From contig DASXOB010000016.1 in NCBI GenBank assembly GCA_036494545.1, forward strand, positions 62,001 through 126,000: DNA of 64,000 bases, written 5' to 3'. Positions 15,396 through 24,215 of this stretch are shown here, piece by piece. The notes under the pieces were generated by a model. That model was given only the letters and a program-made list of their open reading frames with translations. It was not told the DNA's origin and ran no database searches. This DNA comes from JAICXG01 sp036494545. Its GTDB lineage: Bacteria > Verrucomicrobiota > Verrucomicrobiia > Chthoniobacterales > UBA10450. Within the stretch, counting starts at the first letter, position 1; each line of letters begins with the position of its first letter. Made by a program: the position numbers and the translations under genes.

Positions 15396-18374
15396 TTACT
15401 GAAGTTGCGCCTTAACGGCCGTTTCGGCATTGATGAATCCAAAGCCGTCCGTCTTGGAGTAACCTTGCCCGATCCTATTCCTCATCACACCAGTGAAGGT
15501 CGCGCCGGTCGAAGTCGTGCCGCTAAAGGTCATGCCTCCTTGGACTTTCGTGCCAGCAGGAAGAAGAGTCTCGGTGCCAAACAAGTCAGCCATAACGAAG
15601 GAAGTGGAAGTCGCTCCGCCGTCCTGGCCGGTGCCATTGGTCACAACGCGGTTGTGCTGCGGACCGTGACCGACCACGAAATGCAGCTCATCACCATCGG
15701 TGAAGTTACTATTTGGGAAGGTCAAGGTCATTGTCCACCACTGACCCGCGACCGACGGTAATGGGGCTTGATTACTAAAGGTCGCTACCGCATCGCCGGT
15801 GCCGAGACCGACAGAGTTGCCCATGGTAAAGGGTTTGGTATTGGGTTCCCAGACCAGTCCCGGATAAATGTTACTAAAGTAAGTGTTGGTCAAATCCAGA
15901 CCATTGTTGCCTCCAGTAGTGTTACCCGCAGTCTGCGCCGTGCCTTCTGGATTGAAGGTAATGCTCGTGATCGAGCCCGGGCCACGATAGCTGATGACAA
16001 AGGCGTTGGTATCGCCGAGACCGGCACTTGGGTTCAAGCCAAGGTCCGAGTTAATCTTGATTTGTACGTGACCATGATCTGTGGTTTGGACCGCGGCGCT
16101 GGCGGAGTTAGGATCCAAATCATGCGGGAAAGTGCTCTGTTGCAGGAGCGATTTCATTTGGTCTGGCGTAACCGAACCCGGTCCACCATGAGCCTCGAGA
16201 ACGAGGGCGGCGATGGCTGCGGCATGCGGTGCGGCGGCACTCGTGCCGGAGAAGTTAGGTTTGGTATCCAAGTCTCCCGGATCGTCTCCACCGAAGAAGG
16301 AGGTGTTAGCATTATCCGCCGCAGCGATGCTGGGCTGGAGCCTTACCTCAGGAGTAGGCAGACGATTACCCATGATGTCGAAGTAGATGGTCGCTGGGCC
16401 AGGCGAAGTGAAATACTCCGGAATGCTCGGCCGGAACACGCCATAGGCTGCGGTGCCATTACAACCATTCGCGACTGAGTGACCATGGGTGTTAGGAGTA
16501 TTGTAGGTAAAATACTCCGCCGGCCCGATACCGGATAGTCCATTACCACGAATGATCCAGCGGACATGAGTCGCAGGGTTAGGGGCCGTGGGTATGCTGG
16601 AACGGGCGATAACGTACTGCACCTGAGTCTCACCGAGTTTCGCATTCGTGGCGCCAAATTCGAACGGAACGTTATTGGCAATGTTGTTGGCAGTTAGCGA
16701 ACTATTGCTCAGATAGTCACCCTCTTTGTCGAAAACAAGGAGGTTAAAATCAGTCGTAATTTGTGGATTGTTGCCTTTGTAAACATTGACGGTGAATGCT
16801 CCGGTCGTACCGCCAAAGTTCATCACGACGATCGAGTAAACGCCCGTAACCGGCGGGAAGAGATTAATGGTTTCATCGGTGCCCGTATCCTGGTTGTCCA
16901 CCACGATATTACCATTCGGATCCTTCACCGTAACGATCGCGTCGAAAGAACTACCTTCGTCAGCTGTAACCGTGATGACATAGTTTTTTCCTGCGGTAAG
17001 GCTGGGCGTCATGAAGGTCAGCGGCATATTGGTATACACCGCGTGAGCCGTGAAGATCGGATTCGGGTTGAAGACTAAGATCTGATTGTATGGGTCATCC
17101 CATTGGAAGTTCGTCGCCGGCTCGCCGGAAGTAAGGACATTTACGGTTTGCGCAACATCCTGCTGACCCGGGTTCGGATTGAAGTTATGGAAACCCCCCT
17201 GGTAAAGGTTGGTCGGCACGCCGGTCAGGTTAATATTGGTGCCATCGAGCGCGTGTGGACCATTCGGGACATTACGATAGTCGGAATCGTAGTCATAAGT
17301 GCCGATGTCATTTCCCGCAGAGGAGAAGTAAGACACTCCGGCTGCCGCGACGTCATTTACAGCCTGTCCAATGATACCATCTTCGAAGAAGGGCTCATCG
17401 CTGTAACCTACGTCGTCACAGATCGTATCAGCGGCGAAACCCTGCTGGATTTCCGGGGGATAGACAAAGTCGGGTAATCCGGCAAGAGCACGAATATTGT
17501 TCGCGAAGCCCACTTCGCCGCCATTAGCGGTAGCGAAAGCGATTCTCGCCTTTGGCGCCATCTTATAAACGATTTGTCCCATGCCGCGGCCTTCATTAGT
17601 GCCCGGAATATCTTGCAGGATAACTACCGGCTGCGTGTTGACCGGGTTATTCGGGGCGCCGGGAAGATCGAAGTTGGTCACGTCGGTGGCAATGCTGCCA
17701 ATGCTATCGGAGATAAAGCCGATACTCATGCCGCTACCCTCAAAGTCACGCTTAGCCGCAGGGTTGTAGAACTTATTGATCTGGTCTACCCGATGGTCGT
17801 AGACACCCTGATCGAAAGCGGTGCCAAGAGCAGTCAGGGTAGTGCCAGGCTGAATACCGCCGTTACCTGCCGCAGCAGCGCGGCTTAGCTCCGGCTTTAG
17901 ACCCAGTTGCACGGAACGAACTCCCCACAGGTTACCAAGTGCCGCGGCATCATCGAGCGCAAGAAAGCCCTCCAGCACGCCAGCACCTTTGTATTTGGTA
18001 TCCTTGGCAGTAAGAGTGAAGGACTTAAAGCGGGTTTCAATCTTCTCGAGCAGCTTATCCAAGGGCACCATGCCGCTCGGATGGATATCGACCAAAAAGC
18101 GACCGCTATCTTCATCCTGAATTGCCATTTGTGCGAAGTCAGCCGCTTGCTGGGTGGCATAACCATCAAAGTTCGCAGAGACGGAAAGGCCCTGAGCTTT
18201 TTGTTGTTTTTGGATCTGGTTGCTTTCAACCAATTTATCCAGGCCATTGGCGAGGTTTTGCGGAATTGGGCGCGCATCGAGCGCACCCACGATAAGACCA
18301 AGGCAAAGAGCCATGGCCACGGCGGAGCGCGCAGGTCGCCCCGGGAAGCAGATTCTATGTTGTGAAGGTTTCAT
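15396..18374 (-). CDS. Secreted S8-like serine protease with atypical active site
   Basis: 992 aa with an N-terminal hydrophobic signal (AVAMALCLGLIVGALDA). The subtilase core has Asp223 in IGFISDSIG, the oxyanion Asn355 in FSSAGND and the nucleophile Ser712 in FSGTSAAAPHAAA. Where classical subtilases have HGTHVAG, this protein has NEGRGMGQIVYKMAP, with Glu261 at the His position; a Glu-for-His exchange is known in sedolisins. A pre-peptidase-type beta domain (SSFDAIVTVKDPNGNIVV, GVYSIVVMNFG) is inserted near residues 460-540. Exported, probably extracellular or surface-bound. A hairpin terminator follows; upstream lie TGACA half-sites. No CGTTAGGC word occurs in this 3-kb gene. Confidence 0.82.
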   Translation of the reverse strand: MKPSQHRICFPGRPARSAVAMALCLGLIVGALDARPIPQNLANGLDKLVESNQIQKQQKAQGLSVSANFDGYATQQAADFAQMAIQDEDSGRFLVDIHPSGMVPLDKLLEKIETRFKSFTLTAKDTKYKGAGVLEGFLALDDAAALGNLWGVRSVQLGLKPELSRAAAAGNGGIQPGTTLTALGTAFDQGVYDHRVDQINKFYNPAAKRDFEGSGMSIGFISDSIGSIATDVTNFDLPGAPNNPVNTQPVVILQDIPGTNEGRGMGQIVYKMAPKARIAFATANGGEVGFANNIRALAGLPDFVYPPEIQQGFAADTICDDVGYSDEPFFEDGIIGQAVNDVAAAGVSYFSSAGNDIGTYDYDSDYRNVPNGPHALDGTNINLTGVPTNLYQGGFHNFNPNPGQQDVAQTVNVLTSGEPATNFQWDDPYNQILVFNPNPIFTAHAVYTNMPLTFMTPSLTAGKNYVITVTADEGSSFDAIVTVKDPNGNIVVDNQDTGTDETINLFPPVTGVYSIVVMNFGGTTGAFTVNVYKGNNPQITTDFNLLVFDKEGDYLSNSSLTANNIANNVPFEFGATNAKLGETQVQYVIARSSIPTAPNPATHVRWIIRGNGLSGIGPAEYFTYNTPNTHGHSVANGCNGTAAYGVFRPSIPEYFTSPGPATIYFDIMGNRLPTPEVRLQPSIAAADNANTSFFGGDDPGDLDTKPNFSGTSAAAPHAAAIAALVLEAHGGPGSVTPDQMKSLLQQSTFPHDLDPNSASAAVQTTDHGHVQIKINSDLGLNPSAGLGDTNAFVISYRGPGSITSITFNPEGTAQTAGNTTGGNNGLDLTNTYFSNIYPGLVWEPNTKPFTMGNSVGLGTGDAVATFSNQAPLPSVAGQWWTMTLTFPNSNFTDGDELHFVVGHGPQHNRVVTNGTGQDGGATSTSFVMADLFGTETLLPAGTKVQGGMTFSGTTSTGATFTGVMRNRIGQGYSKTDGFGFINAETAVKAQLQ

Positions 18375-18433
18375 GTTTTTGTGTAGCCACCATTTTGCGC
18401 CCCTAAACCCAGGTGAATTTGCGCAAGAAATTC

Positions 18434-18464
18434 TGACAATGACAGAAATGTCACCTAACTGACA
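18434..18464. promoter_or_regulatory. Cluster of TGACA half-sites upstream of the protease gene
   Basis: TGACA occurs at 18434, 18440 and 18460 and inverted (TGTCA) at 18449; the pair TGACA-GAAA-TGTCA is a perfect inverted repeat. The cluster lies 60-90 bp upstream of the protease ATG in an AT-rich gap, a position suited to an operator. No regulator is identified. Confidence 0.4.
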
Positions 18465-18601
18465 AGAAAATTTTACACGAGACGAAATTTTTTATTCCTA
18501 ACGTTCGAGAAGGCACGAGCGAGCGAAGAAGGAACCGCGCGGCCAACATTTCAAGATTGCTTTGCTGCGATAATCGTTAGGCAACGAGTCGCGCGAAGGA
18601 G

Positions 18602-20416
18602 TTAGCGGTTTGCGAATGCGCCTGCCGGCCGCGTGGGCGGCGTGTCGGCAGTTGGTTCGACCCATTTGCCGTGCTCACGGATGAGGTCTTTTAAGCGATC
18701 GACTGCTTCGGCTTCAGGGATGTTGAATTTGACCGCCGTTTTGCCGACGTAGAGATTTACTTTCCCCGGAGCACCGCCGACATAGCCAAAATCAGCGTCG
18801 GCCATCTCGCCCGGGCCATTCACGATACAGCCCATGATCGCGATCTTCACTCCTTTCAGATGAAGAGTGGCGGCCTTAATGCGTGCCGTGGTGGTTTGCA
18901 GGTTGAACAGCGTGCGCCCGCATGACGGACAGGCGACATAGTCGGTTTTAAAGATCCGCGTCCCGGCCGCCTGGAGAATGTTGTAAGACAAACGCAATGC
19001 CTGCCCTGGCCCATGCTCGCCTTGGACGAGAATTGCGTCGCCGATTCCATCGCAAAGGAGTGCACCCATGTTCATCGCGGCGCGAAGGAGAGTGCGCAGG
19101 AAATCAGATGCCGGGTCCGTGGAAATCGTCAGGCTATCTTTGAGCAGGATCGGATGCCGCGGTTCCAACTGTGCCGCGAGCAGCCGGTAGGCGCCGACCA
19201 CAGGCAAGTCGAGCCCGTCCGCAACCGTCACCAGCTTAGGGTCCGAGTTTTGGTTCACGATCGCGATGCTTGCCTCATCGCGTGGATCGACTTCCGCAAT
19301 GCCGGACTGCTCGTAAACGAATTCGGGCTTGAAATCGCCCATCTGATCCACCTTGTGCGCCACCTTTTCAAAATTGTCCTGCCGGATCGCAACCCGGACA
19401 GTTTCATCGCCACCTAACAAAATGTCGTCTTCGACTCCGACGACTTTGGTCACGCTGCTCTCGCGTCGACGGTAAGAAAAGGGATCGAAACCATATTGTC
19501 CTTCGATCACGCGTCCATGTGAAGTTGCGCCTTCCGATTCGCGCGTCGCCACCATCTCCACGAGCGCTTTCGCGACTGGGATTTCATTGATGCTATCTTC
19601 GGTGAGCGAAACACGGATCGTGTCGCCGATTCCATCCTGCAAAAGCGAACCAATCCCGATCGCGCTTTTGATCCGCGCGTCCTCGCCTTCGCCCGCTTCG
19701 GTGACCCCGAGATGGATGGGATAATTCCAATCGGGTCCTTCTTCCGCGAGCCGGGCGACGAGCAGACGATACGCTGCGATCATCACCTTTGGATTGCTCG
19801 ACTTCATCGAAAAGATGAATGCGTGGTAATCGAGTTCGCGTGCGATACGGGCGAACTCGAGAGCGCTCTCCACCATCCCAAGCGGTGTATCGCCGTAACG
19901 GTTCATGATACGATCGCTGAGCGATCCGTGATTTGTGCCGATTCGCATCGCGATGTCGCGCTCCTGGCATAGCTTGACGAGCGGCCTGAAACGCTCGCGA
20001 ATCCTGTCTAATTCCGCGGCGTATTGCTCGTCGGTATATTCAATGATCTTGAATTTCTTCGAGTCGGCATAATTGCCGGGATTGATTCGAACCTTGTCTA
20101 CCCACCTCGCTGCTTCCAAGGCGGCCTCAGGTTTGAAATGAATGTCGGCCACGATCGGCACATCACAGCCGCGCTCGCGCAATCCCTTCACGATATGCTG
20201 CAGGTTGGCCGCGTCCTTCACCGTCGGCGCGGTAATGCGGACGATCTCGCAACCCGCCTCCGCCAACTCGACAGTTTGCGCGATTGAAGCGTCCGTATCC
20301 ATCGTGTCGCAGGTGATCATCGACTGGACACGGATCGGATTGTCGCCGCCGATGCCGAGGGGGCCCACGAGCACTTGGCGCGATCGACGGCGGCGGGTGG
20401 AAAAAGCGCTGGTCAA
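18602..20416 (-). CDS. ispG: 4-hydroxy-3-methylbut-2-en-1-yl diphosphate synthase IspG (long form)
   Basis: 604 aa, the long three-domain form found in PVC bacteria, Bacteroidetes and plants, versus ~370 aa in E. coli. The TIM barrel starts VLVGPLGIGGDNPIRVQSM; the C-terminal [4Fe-4S] domain has CPSCGRTLF and IMGCIVNGPGEMADADFGYVG. It carries out the penultimate MEP-pathway step to HMBPP. Downstream of rseP and dxr on the same strand, with ~115 bp between rseP and ispG. Confidence 0.96.
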   Translation of the reverse strand: MTSAFSTRRRRSRQVLVGPLGIGGDNPIRVQSMITCDTMDTDASIAQTVELAEAGCEIVRITAPTVKDAANLQHIVKGLRERGCDVPIVADIHFKPEAALEAARWVDKVRINPGNYADSKKFKIIEYTDEQYAAELDRIRERFRPLVKLCQERDIAMRIGTNHGSLSDRIMNRYGDTPLGMVESALEFARIARELDYHAFIFSMKSSNPKVMIAAYRLLVARLAEEGPDWNYPIHLGVTEAGEGEDARIKSAIGIGSLLQDGIGDTIRVSLTEDSINEIPVAKALVEMVATRESEGATSHGRVIEGQYGFDPFSYRRRESSVTKVVGVEDDILLGGDETVRVAIRQDNFEKVAHKVDQMGDFKPEFVYEQSGIAEVDPRDEASIAIVNQNSDPKLVTVADGLDLPVVGAYRLLAAQLEPRHPILLKDSLTISTDPASDFLRTLLRAAMNMGALLCDGIGDAILVQGEHGPGQALRLSYNILQAAGTRIFKTDYVACPSCGRTLFNLQTTTARIKAATLHLKGVKIAIMGCIVNGPGEMADADFGYVGGAPGKVNLYVGKTAVKFNIPEAEAVDRLKDLIREHGKWVEPTADTPPTRPAGAFANR

Positions 20417-20530
20417 AAGATTTTCACTCCTTCCGCTTGCGCGGTGCCGCTGCGTTTCGAAATTCCGTTGAAGTCCCTTCCAACGTCATAGCCCTTCACT
20501 CTATCGGGGAGGAATCAGCGGCGCAACGGC

Positions 20531-21937
20531 TCAAGGCCTGGCCGTCTGCGGAGTAGGAAGTGGTCGAGTAGTCTCCCGCTTGTCGCCGATAATATCGCCA
20601 ACGTCGAAGAAGCTGATGTAGCAGATGTAACCGATGATCAGCACTGCACAGCCGGTTTGCACGACTTCGAGAACGCGAATGTTGACGGGTTTGCGCCGCA
20701 CTGCTTCTACAAGTGCGAGCAGAATGTGACCGCCATCCAGAACGGGAATCGGCAGCATGTTGATGATGGCAAGGTTGACGTTCAGGATCACGCTAAACCA
20801 CAACGCCAGTTGCCAGCCGCGCTCATTTTCGAAGAGCAAATAGTAAATGCGAAAGATGCCGAGTGGACCGCTCAGATGCTGCAGCCTCACGTCCGACTTC
20901 GGAGACGCGACCGCGCCAATTGTTTCCAGCGTGCTGGTGACGCTGTTGCAGACTTGTTCCACCGGATTCGGATGCGAAATGCTCATCTGGCCGGAAGTAT
21001 CCCAGGCGATGCCAATGCGTGGTGCCTTTTCGTTAGGCAAAACCTCAGGTTTCACCGTCAGATTAAGCTGCTGGCCGCGCCGATCGACGTCGAGCACGAC
21101 GGGCTGATTCGGATGATTTTCCAGCCAGGCGCTGAGCGCGACCGGGCTATAAATGCGGTGACCGTTTAAGCCACGGATTACGTCGCCATGTTGCAGACCG
21201 ACAGCGGCTGCCGGCGTCTTCGGCTGCACTTCATCGATCACAGGCAGAGTCGCGGGATAAATCAGGACCTGCCGCACGCTTTTGCGCCGCCAACCGCTGC
21301 TCGGCGCAATATAGGGCACCACCGAGGTGGTGATGCGCTGGCCATCGCGCTCGACGACGAACAGAATCGAGTCGCCTTCGCTCCGGATCACATTCCACGT
21401 CACGCTATCGCTCATTCCGGAAAAGCGCGTCACCGCTTTGCCATCGACCTGGAGAATTTTATCTCCGGGTTTGAGGCCTGCTTTTTCGGCGGGTGAGCCC
21501 GGTTCAACAAAACCGATCACGGTCGTTGTGTCGGCTTCGCTTACAGGATGGCCTACGCCCCAGACGATGGCAGCAAAAACCAGGGCGAGCAGAAGGCTGA
21601 AGAGCGGGCCCGCGATCGCAACAATGATCTTATCGAGCGCCGAAGCCGGCGGCAGCTTGCTGCGGTCAGTCTCCGTTTCGCCCTCGATAATATCCATCGG
21701 AGCGAGTTGAGGAAGAGAAACAAAGCCGCCAAACGGCAACGTACCTAACGAATACTCGACACCGTTGATCTTTGCCTTCCAAATCGGCTGGCCAAACCAG
21801 ACCGCGAACTTCTCGATCACCAGACCACGCCAGCGTGCGGCGAGGAAATGGCCAAGCTCATGCACCACAATGAGCAGGTTAAAAAGAAGGACAACCTCCA
21901 GCAGGATAAAGATGATTCGAAGGGCGTGCGACAACAT
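20531..21937 (-). CDS. rseP: RIP/site-2 zinc metalloprotease RseP
   Basis: About 468 aa from the ATG at 21937 (MLSHALRIIFI); an in-frame extension to 22000 overlaps dxr and is less likely. The first transmembrane helix holds HELGHF, the zinc-binding glutamate motif; two PDZ domains follow (EPGSPAEKAGLKPGDKIL and PKTPAAAVGLQHGDVI), then NMLPIPVLDGGH near the third helix. It cleaves membrane-embedded substrates such as anti-sigma factors. Located 14 bp after dxr. Confidence 0.95.
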   Translation of the reverse strand: MLSHALRIIFILLEVVLLFNLLIVVHELGHFLAARWRGLVIEKFAVWFGQPIWKAKINGVEYSLGTLPFGGFVSLPQLAPMDIIEGETETDRSKLPPASALDKIIVAIAGPLFSLLLALVFAAIVWGVGHPVSEADTTTVIGFVEPGSPAEKAGLKPGDKILQVDGKAVTRFSGMSDSVTWNVIRSEGDSILFVVERDGQRITTSVVPYIAPSSGWRRKSVRQVLIYPATLPVIDEVQPKTPAAAVGLQHGDVIRGLNGHRIYSPVALSAWLENHPNQPVVLDVDRRGQQLNLTVKPEVLPNEKAPRIGIAWDTSGQMSISHPNPVEQVCNSVTSTLETIGAVASPKSDVRLQHLSGPLGIFRIYYLLFENERGWQLALWFSVILNVNLAIINMLPIPVLDGGHILLALVEAVRRKPVNIRVLEVVQTGCAVLIIGYICYISFFDVGDIIGDKRETTRPLPTPQTARP

Positions 21938-21951
21938 ACGCTCGTGGATGG

Positions 21952-23112
21952 TTAATGGCTCGAATCGACGACGCTCTCGGCGGCTTCCTGCCGCGCCCAA
22001 CGGTCGGCATCCAATATGGCATCGAGGGTCGGCTTGGCAATGGACACATGGCGATTCATCACTTCCTCGACCATTTGCCAGATGCGCGGAAAGGGAATCC
22101 GGCGATCGAGAAAGGCTGAGACAGCGACTTCATTGGCAGCGTTCATCACCGCCGGCAGCGTACCGCCGGTTTCACCCGCATGTCTCGCGAGGTTGAGCGC
22201 AGGAAAATCGACCAGACGCGGCGCGGCGAACTCCAGCTTGTCTAAGCTGTGGAAATCGAGCGGCGGCAAAGTGTTTGCCACCCGTTCCGGCCACGTAACG
22301 GCATACTGAATCGGGAAACACATATCGGAATGCGAGAGCTGGGCGAGTACGGAGCCATCAGTGAACTCGACCATCGAATGCACGATGCTCTGGGGATGAA
22401 TGATGACTTCCACCCGCGCCATTTCGACGCCGAAAAGCCAATGCGCTTCAATCATCTCGAGCCCTTTGTTGAAAAGCGTCGCGGAATCGATCGTGATTTT
22501 GGGTCCCATGTTCCAGGTTGGATGCTTCAGAGCTTGCTCCAGCGTGATAGCGGCAAATTCTTCGTTAGGGGTCTTACGGAAAGGGCCGCCCGAGGCAGTC
22601 AGAATAATCCGTTTCACGTCCGACGAGCGCCCGTCCAGACACTGAAAGATTGCGTTATGCTCGCTGTCGACCGGCAGGACGCGAATGCCTCTGGCTTCCG
22701 CGGCGCTCATGACCGCTTCACCAGCCATGACGAGAATTTCTTTGCTCGCCACCGCGAGATCTTTGCCAGCATCGATCGCCGCCAGCGCCGGGCGCAGTCC
22801 ACCGGTGCCGACTACGGCCACCAACACCATTTCAGCATTCGCCAGGCGGGCGATCTCGATCAGACCCTCGTCGCCTGCGAAAATCTTCGGGTGATATTCG
22901 AGATTTGCGCAGAGCTCTCCGAGTTTTCCTTCTTCGACAAGACAAATCGCTTCCGGCCTAACGAGATTAGCTTGCGCGGCTAGCTTGCGGGCGTTCGACT
23001 TTGCCGCCAGACCGACAATTTCCATGCGCTCGGGAATGTCGCGCGCGACCTTAATCGCGCTTTCGCCGATTGAGCCGGTCGCGCCGAGCACCACGACTCT
23101 TTTTCGCTTCAT
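21952..23112 (-). CDS. dxr: 1-deoxy-D-xylulose 5-phosphate reductoisomerase
   Basis: 386 aa. NADPH-binding GATGSIGESA at residues 10-19, VDSEHNAIFQCL and the metal/substrate loop MGPKITIDSATLFNKGLEMIEA-type region are all present, as is the loop HPQSIVHSMVEF. First committed MEP-pathway enzyme, supplying the isoprenoid route that ispG continues. Sits between cdsA and rseP, the gene order common in PVC bacteria. The NLVRPE segment contains a copy of the dispersed word. Confidence 0.96.
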   Translation of the reverse strand: MKRKRVVVLGATGSIGESAIKVARDIPERMEIVGLAAKSNARKLAAQANLVRPEAICLVEEGKLGELCANLEYHPKIFAGDEGLIEIARLANAEMVLVAVVGTGGLRPALAAIDAGKDLAVASKEILVMAGEAVMSAAEARGIRVLPVDSEHNAIFQCLDGRSSDVKRIILTASGGPFRKTPNEEFAAITLEQALKHPTWNMGPKITIDSATLFNKGLEMIEAHWLFGVEMARVEVIIHPQSIVHSMVEFTDGSVLAQLSHSDMCFPIQYAVTWPERVANTLPPLDFHSLDKLEFAAPRLVDFPALNLARHAGETGGTLPAVMNAANEVAVSAFLDRRIPFPRIWQMVEEVMNRHVSIAKPTLDAILDADRWARQEAAESVVDSSH

Positions 23113-23184
23113 AGGTCAGACCGGATTTTGAGGACTAAACAGAATCGGCAGAATCTAATCCTGACAATGCTGTTGATCCTGTCC

Positions 23185-24114
23185 TTATGGCACTCCGATA
23201 ACCAATCGCAGATAAAAAAACAGCAGCGGCGCCGTGAAGAGCAAACTATCGACCAAATCCAGCGCGCCACCGATTCCCGGCAGCATGTTGCCGGAATCCT
23301 TCACCCCCGTGCTGCGCTTGACGATGGATTCGGCCAGATCGCCCACCACTGCCGCGAAACCCAGGAGCAACCCGAGCACGATCGAGTGCGTCCAATTCAA
23401 GACCGCGAGATGCCCGGGCATCAGAGCAAATAATCCCACACTCGCCAGGAGCGAAAAACCAATCGCTCCAAAAAAACCCTCCCAGGTCTTTTTCGGGCTG
23501 ATGTGCGGAACGAGTGGATGCCGCCCGATCAGGCTCCCCGTAAGATAGGCTCCCATGTCGGAGAACTTCGTGATTGCGATGCAGTAAAAGACGTAGAATT
23601 GCCCGGTGGTCGCGCCTGCGGGGGTGCGTGGCGTTACGTAGACGATCTTGGTGATAAAATTATAAAGCCAGAGCACATAGAGCAGCCCAAAAAGCGTATA
23701 GGCCATCGTCCTTAATGGCGCGTCATCCCGCAGCCCGCTAAACATTTGCCGGGTAAAAACCGTCAGGAGGAAAAAAAGCAGCACCGCCATTTCGTAGTCG
23801 TAGGAGCGGGCGGGCCCGTAGACGGAGAAATAGTAGAAACTGCCCACCAACATCGCCGCCCCGCAGATCATGGCGGTGACCTTGAAATTCGGGAGACCGC
23901 GTCGGTCGAGCATGCGATAAAACTCCCAGAGCGCGATCATTCCCACCGAACCGATGAGGGCGAAAAAGGCCAGCTCGTAGCCCGAGAATACGATCACGAG
24001 CGCGACCGTCCAGAGCACGATGGTGCTCGCAAAACGGAAGATAAAAGTCAGTCGCGCGGTCGGCGCCGGAGGGGCAGGGTTCTCGAGCGTGGCGGACATT
24101 CCGGTCTGCATCAT
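23185..24114 (-). CDS. cdsA: Phosphatidate cytidylyltransferase
   Basis: About 309 aa. Multi-pass inner-membrane protein; the conserved C-terminal signature appears as FSDMGAYLTGSLIGRHPL followed by PKKTWEGFFGAIG and LVDSLLFTAPLLFFYLRL. It makes CDP-diacylglycerol for phospholipids. The open frame begins at a GTG (24138); ATGs at 24114, 24111 and 24099 are all possible. First gene of the cdsA-dxr-rseP-ispG group. Confidence 0.93.
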   Translation of the reverse strand: MMQTGMSATLENPAPPAPTARLTFIFRFASTIVLWTVALVIVFSGYELAFFALIGSVGMIALWEFYRMLDRRGLPNFKVTAMICGAAMLVGSFYYFSVYGPARSYDYEMAVLLFFLLTVFTRQMFSGLRDDAPLRTMAYTLFGLLYVLWLYNFITKIVYVTPRTPAGATTGQFYVFYCIAITKFSDMGAYLTGSLIGRHPLVPHISPKKTWEGFFGAIGFSLLASVGLFALMPGHLAVLNWTHSIVLGLLLGFAAVVGDLAESIVKRSTGVKDSGNMLPGIGGALDLVDSLLFTAPLLFFYLRLVIGVP

Positions 24115-24215
24115 CACAGTGCCGGCGGAAATGTCCACCTCGGAGTCATCTCAATTCTTTCCTTGTATGTAGAACGCGCAAGTAGTAGAACTGAGACCCC
24201 CCGCACACCAAGCTT

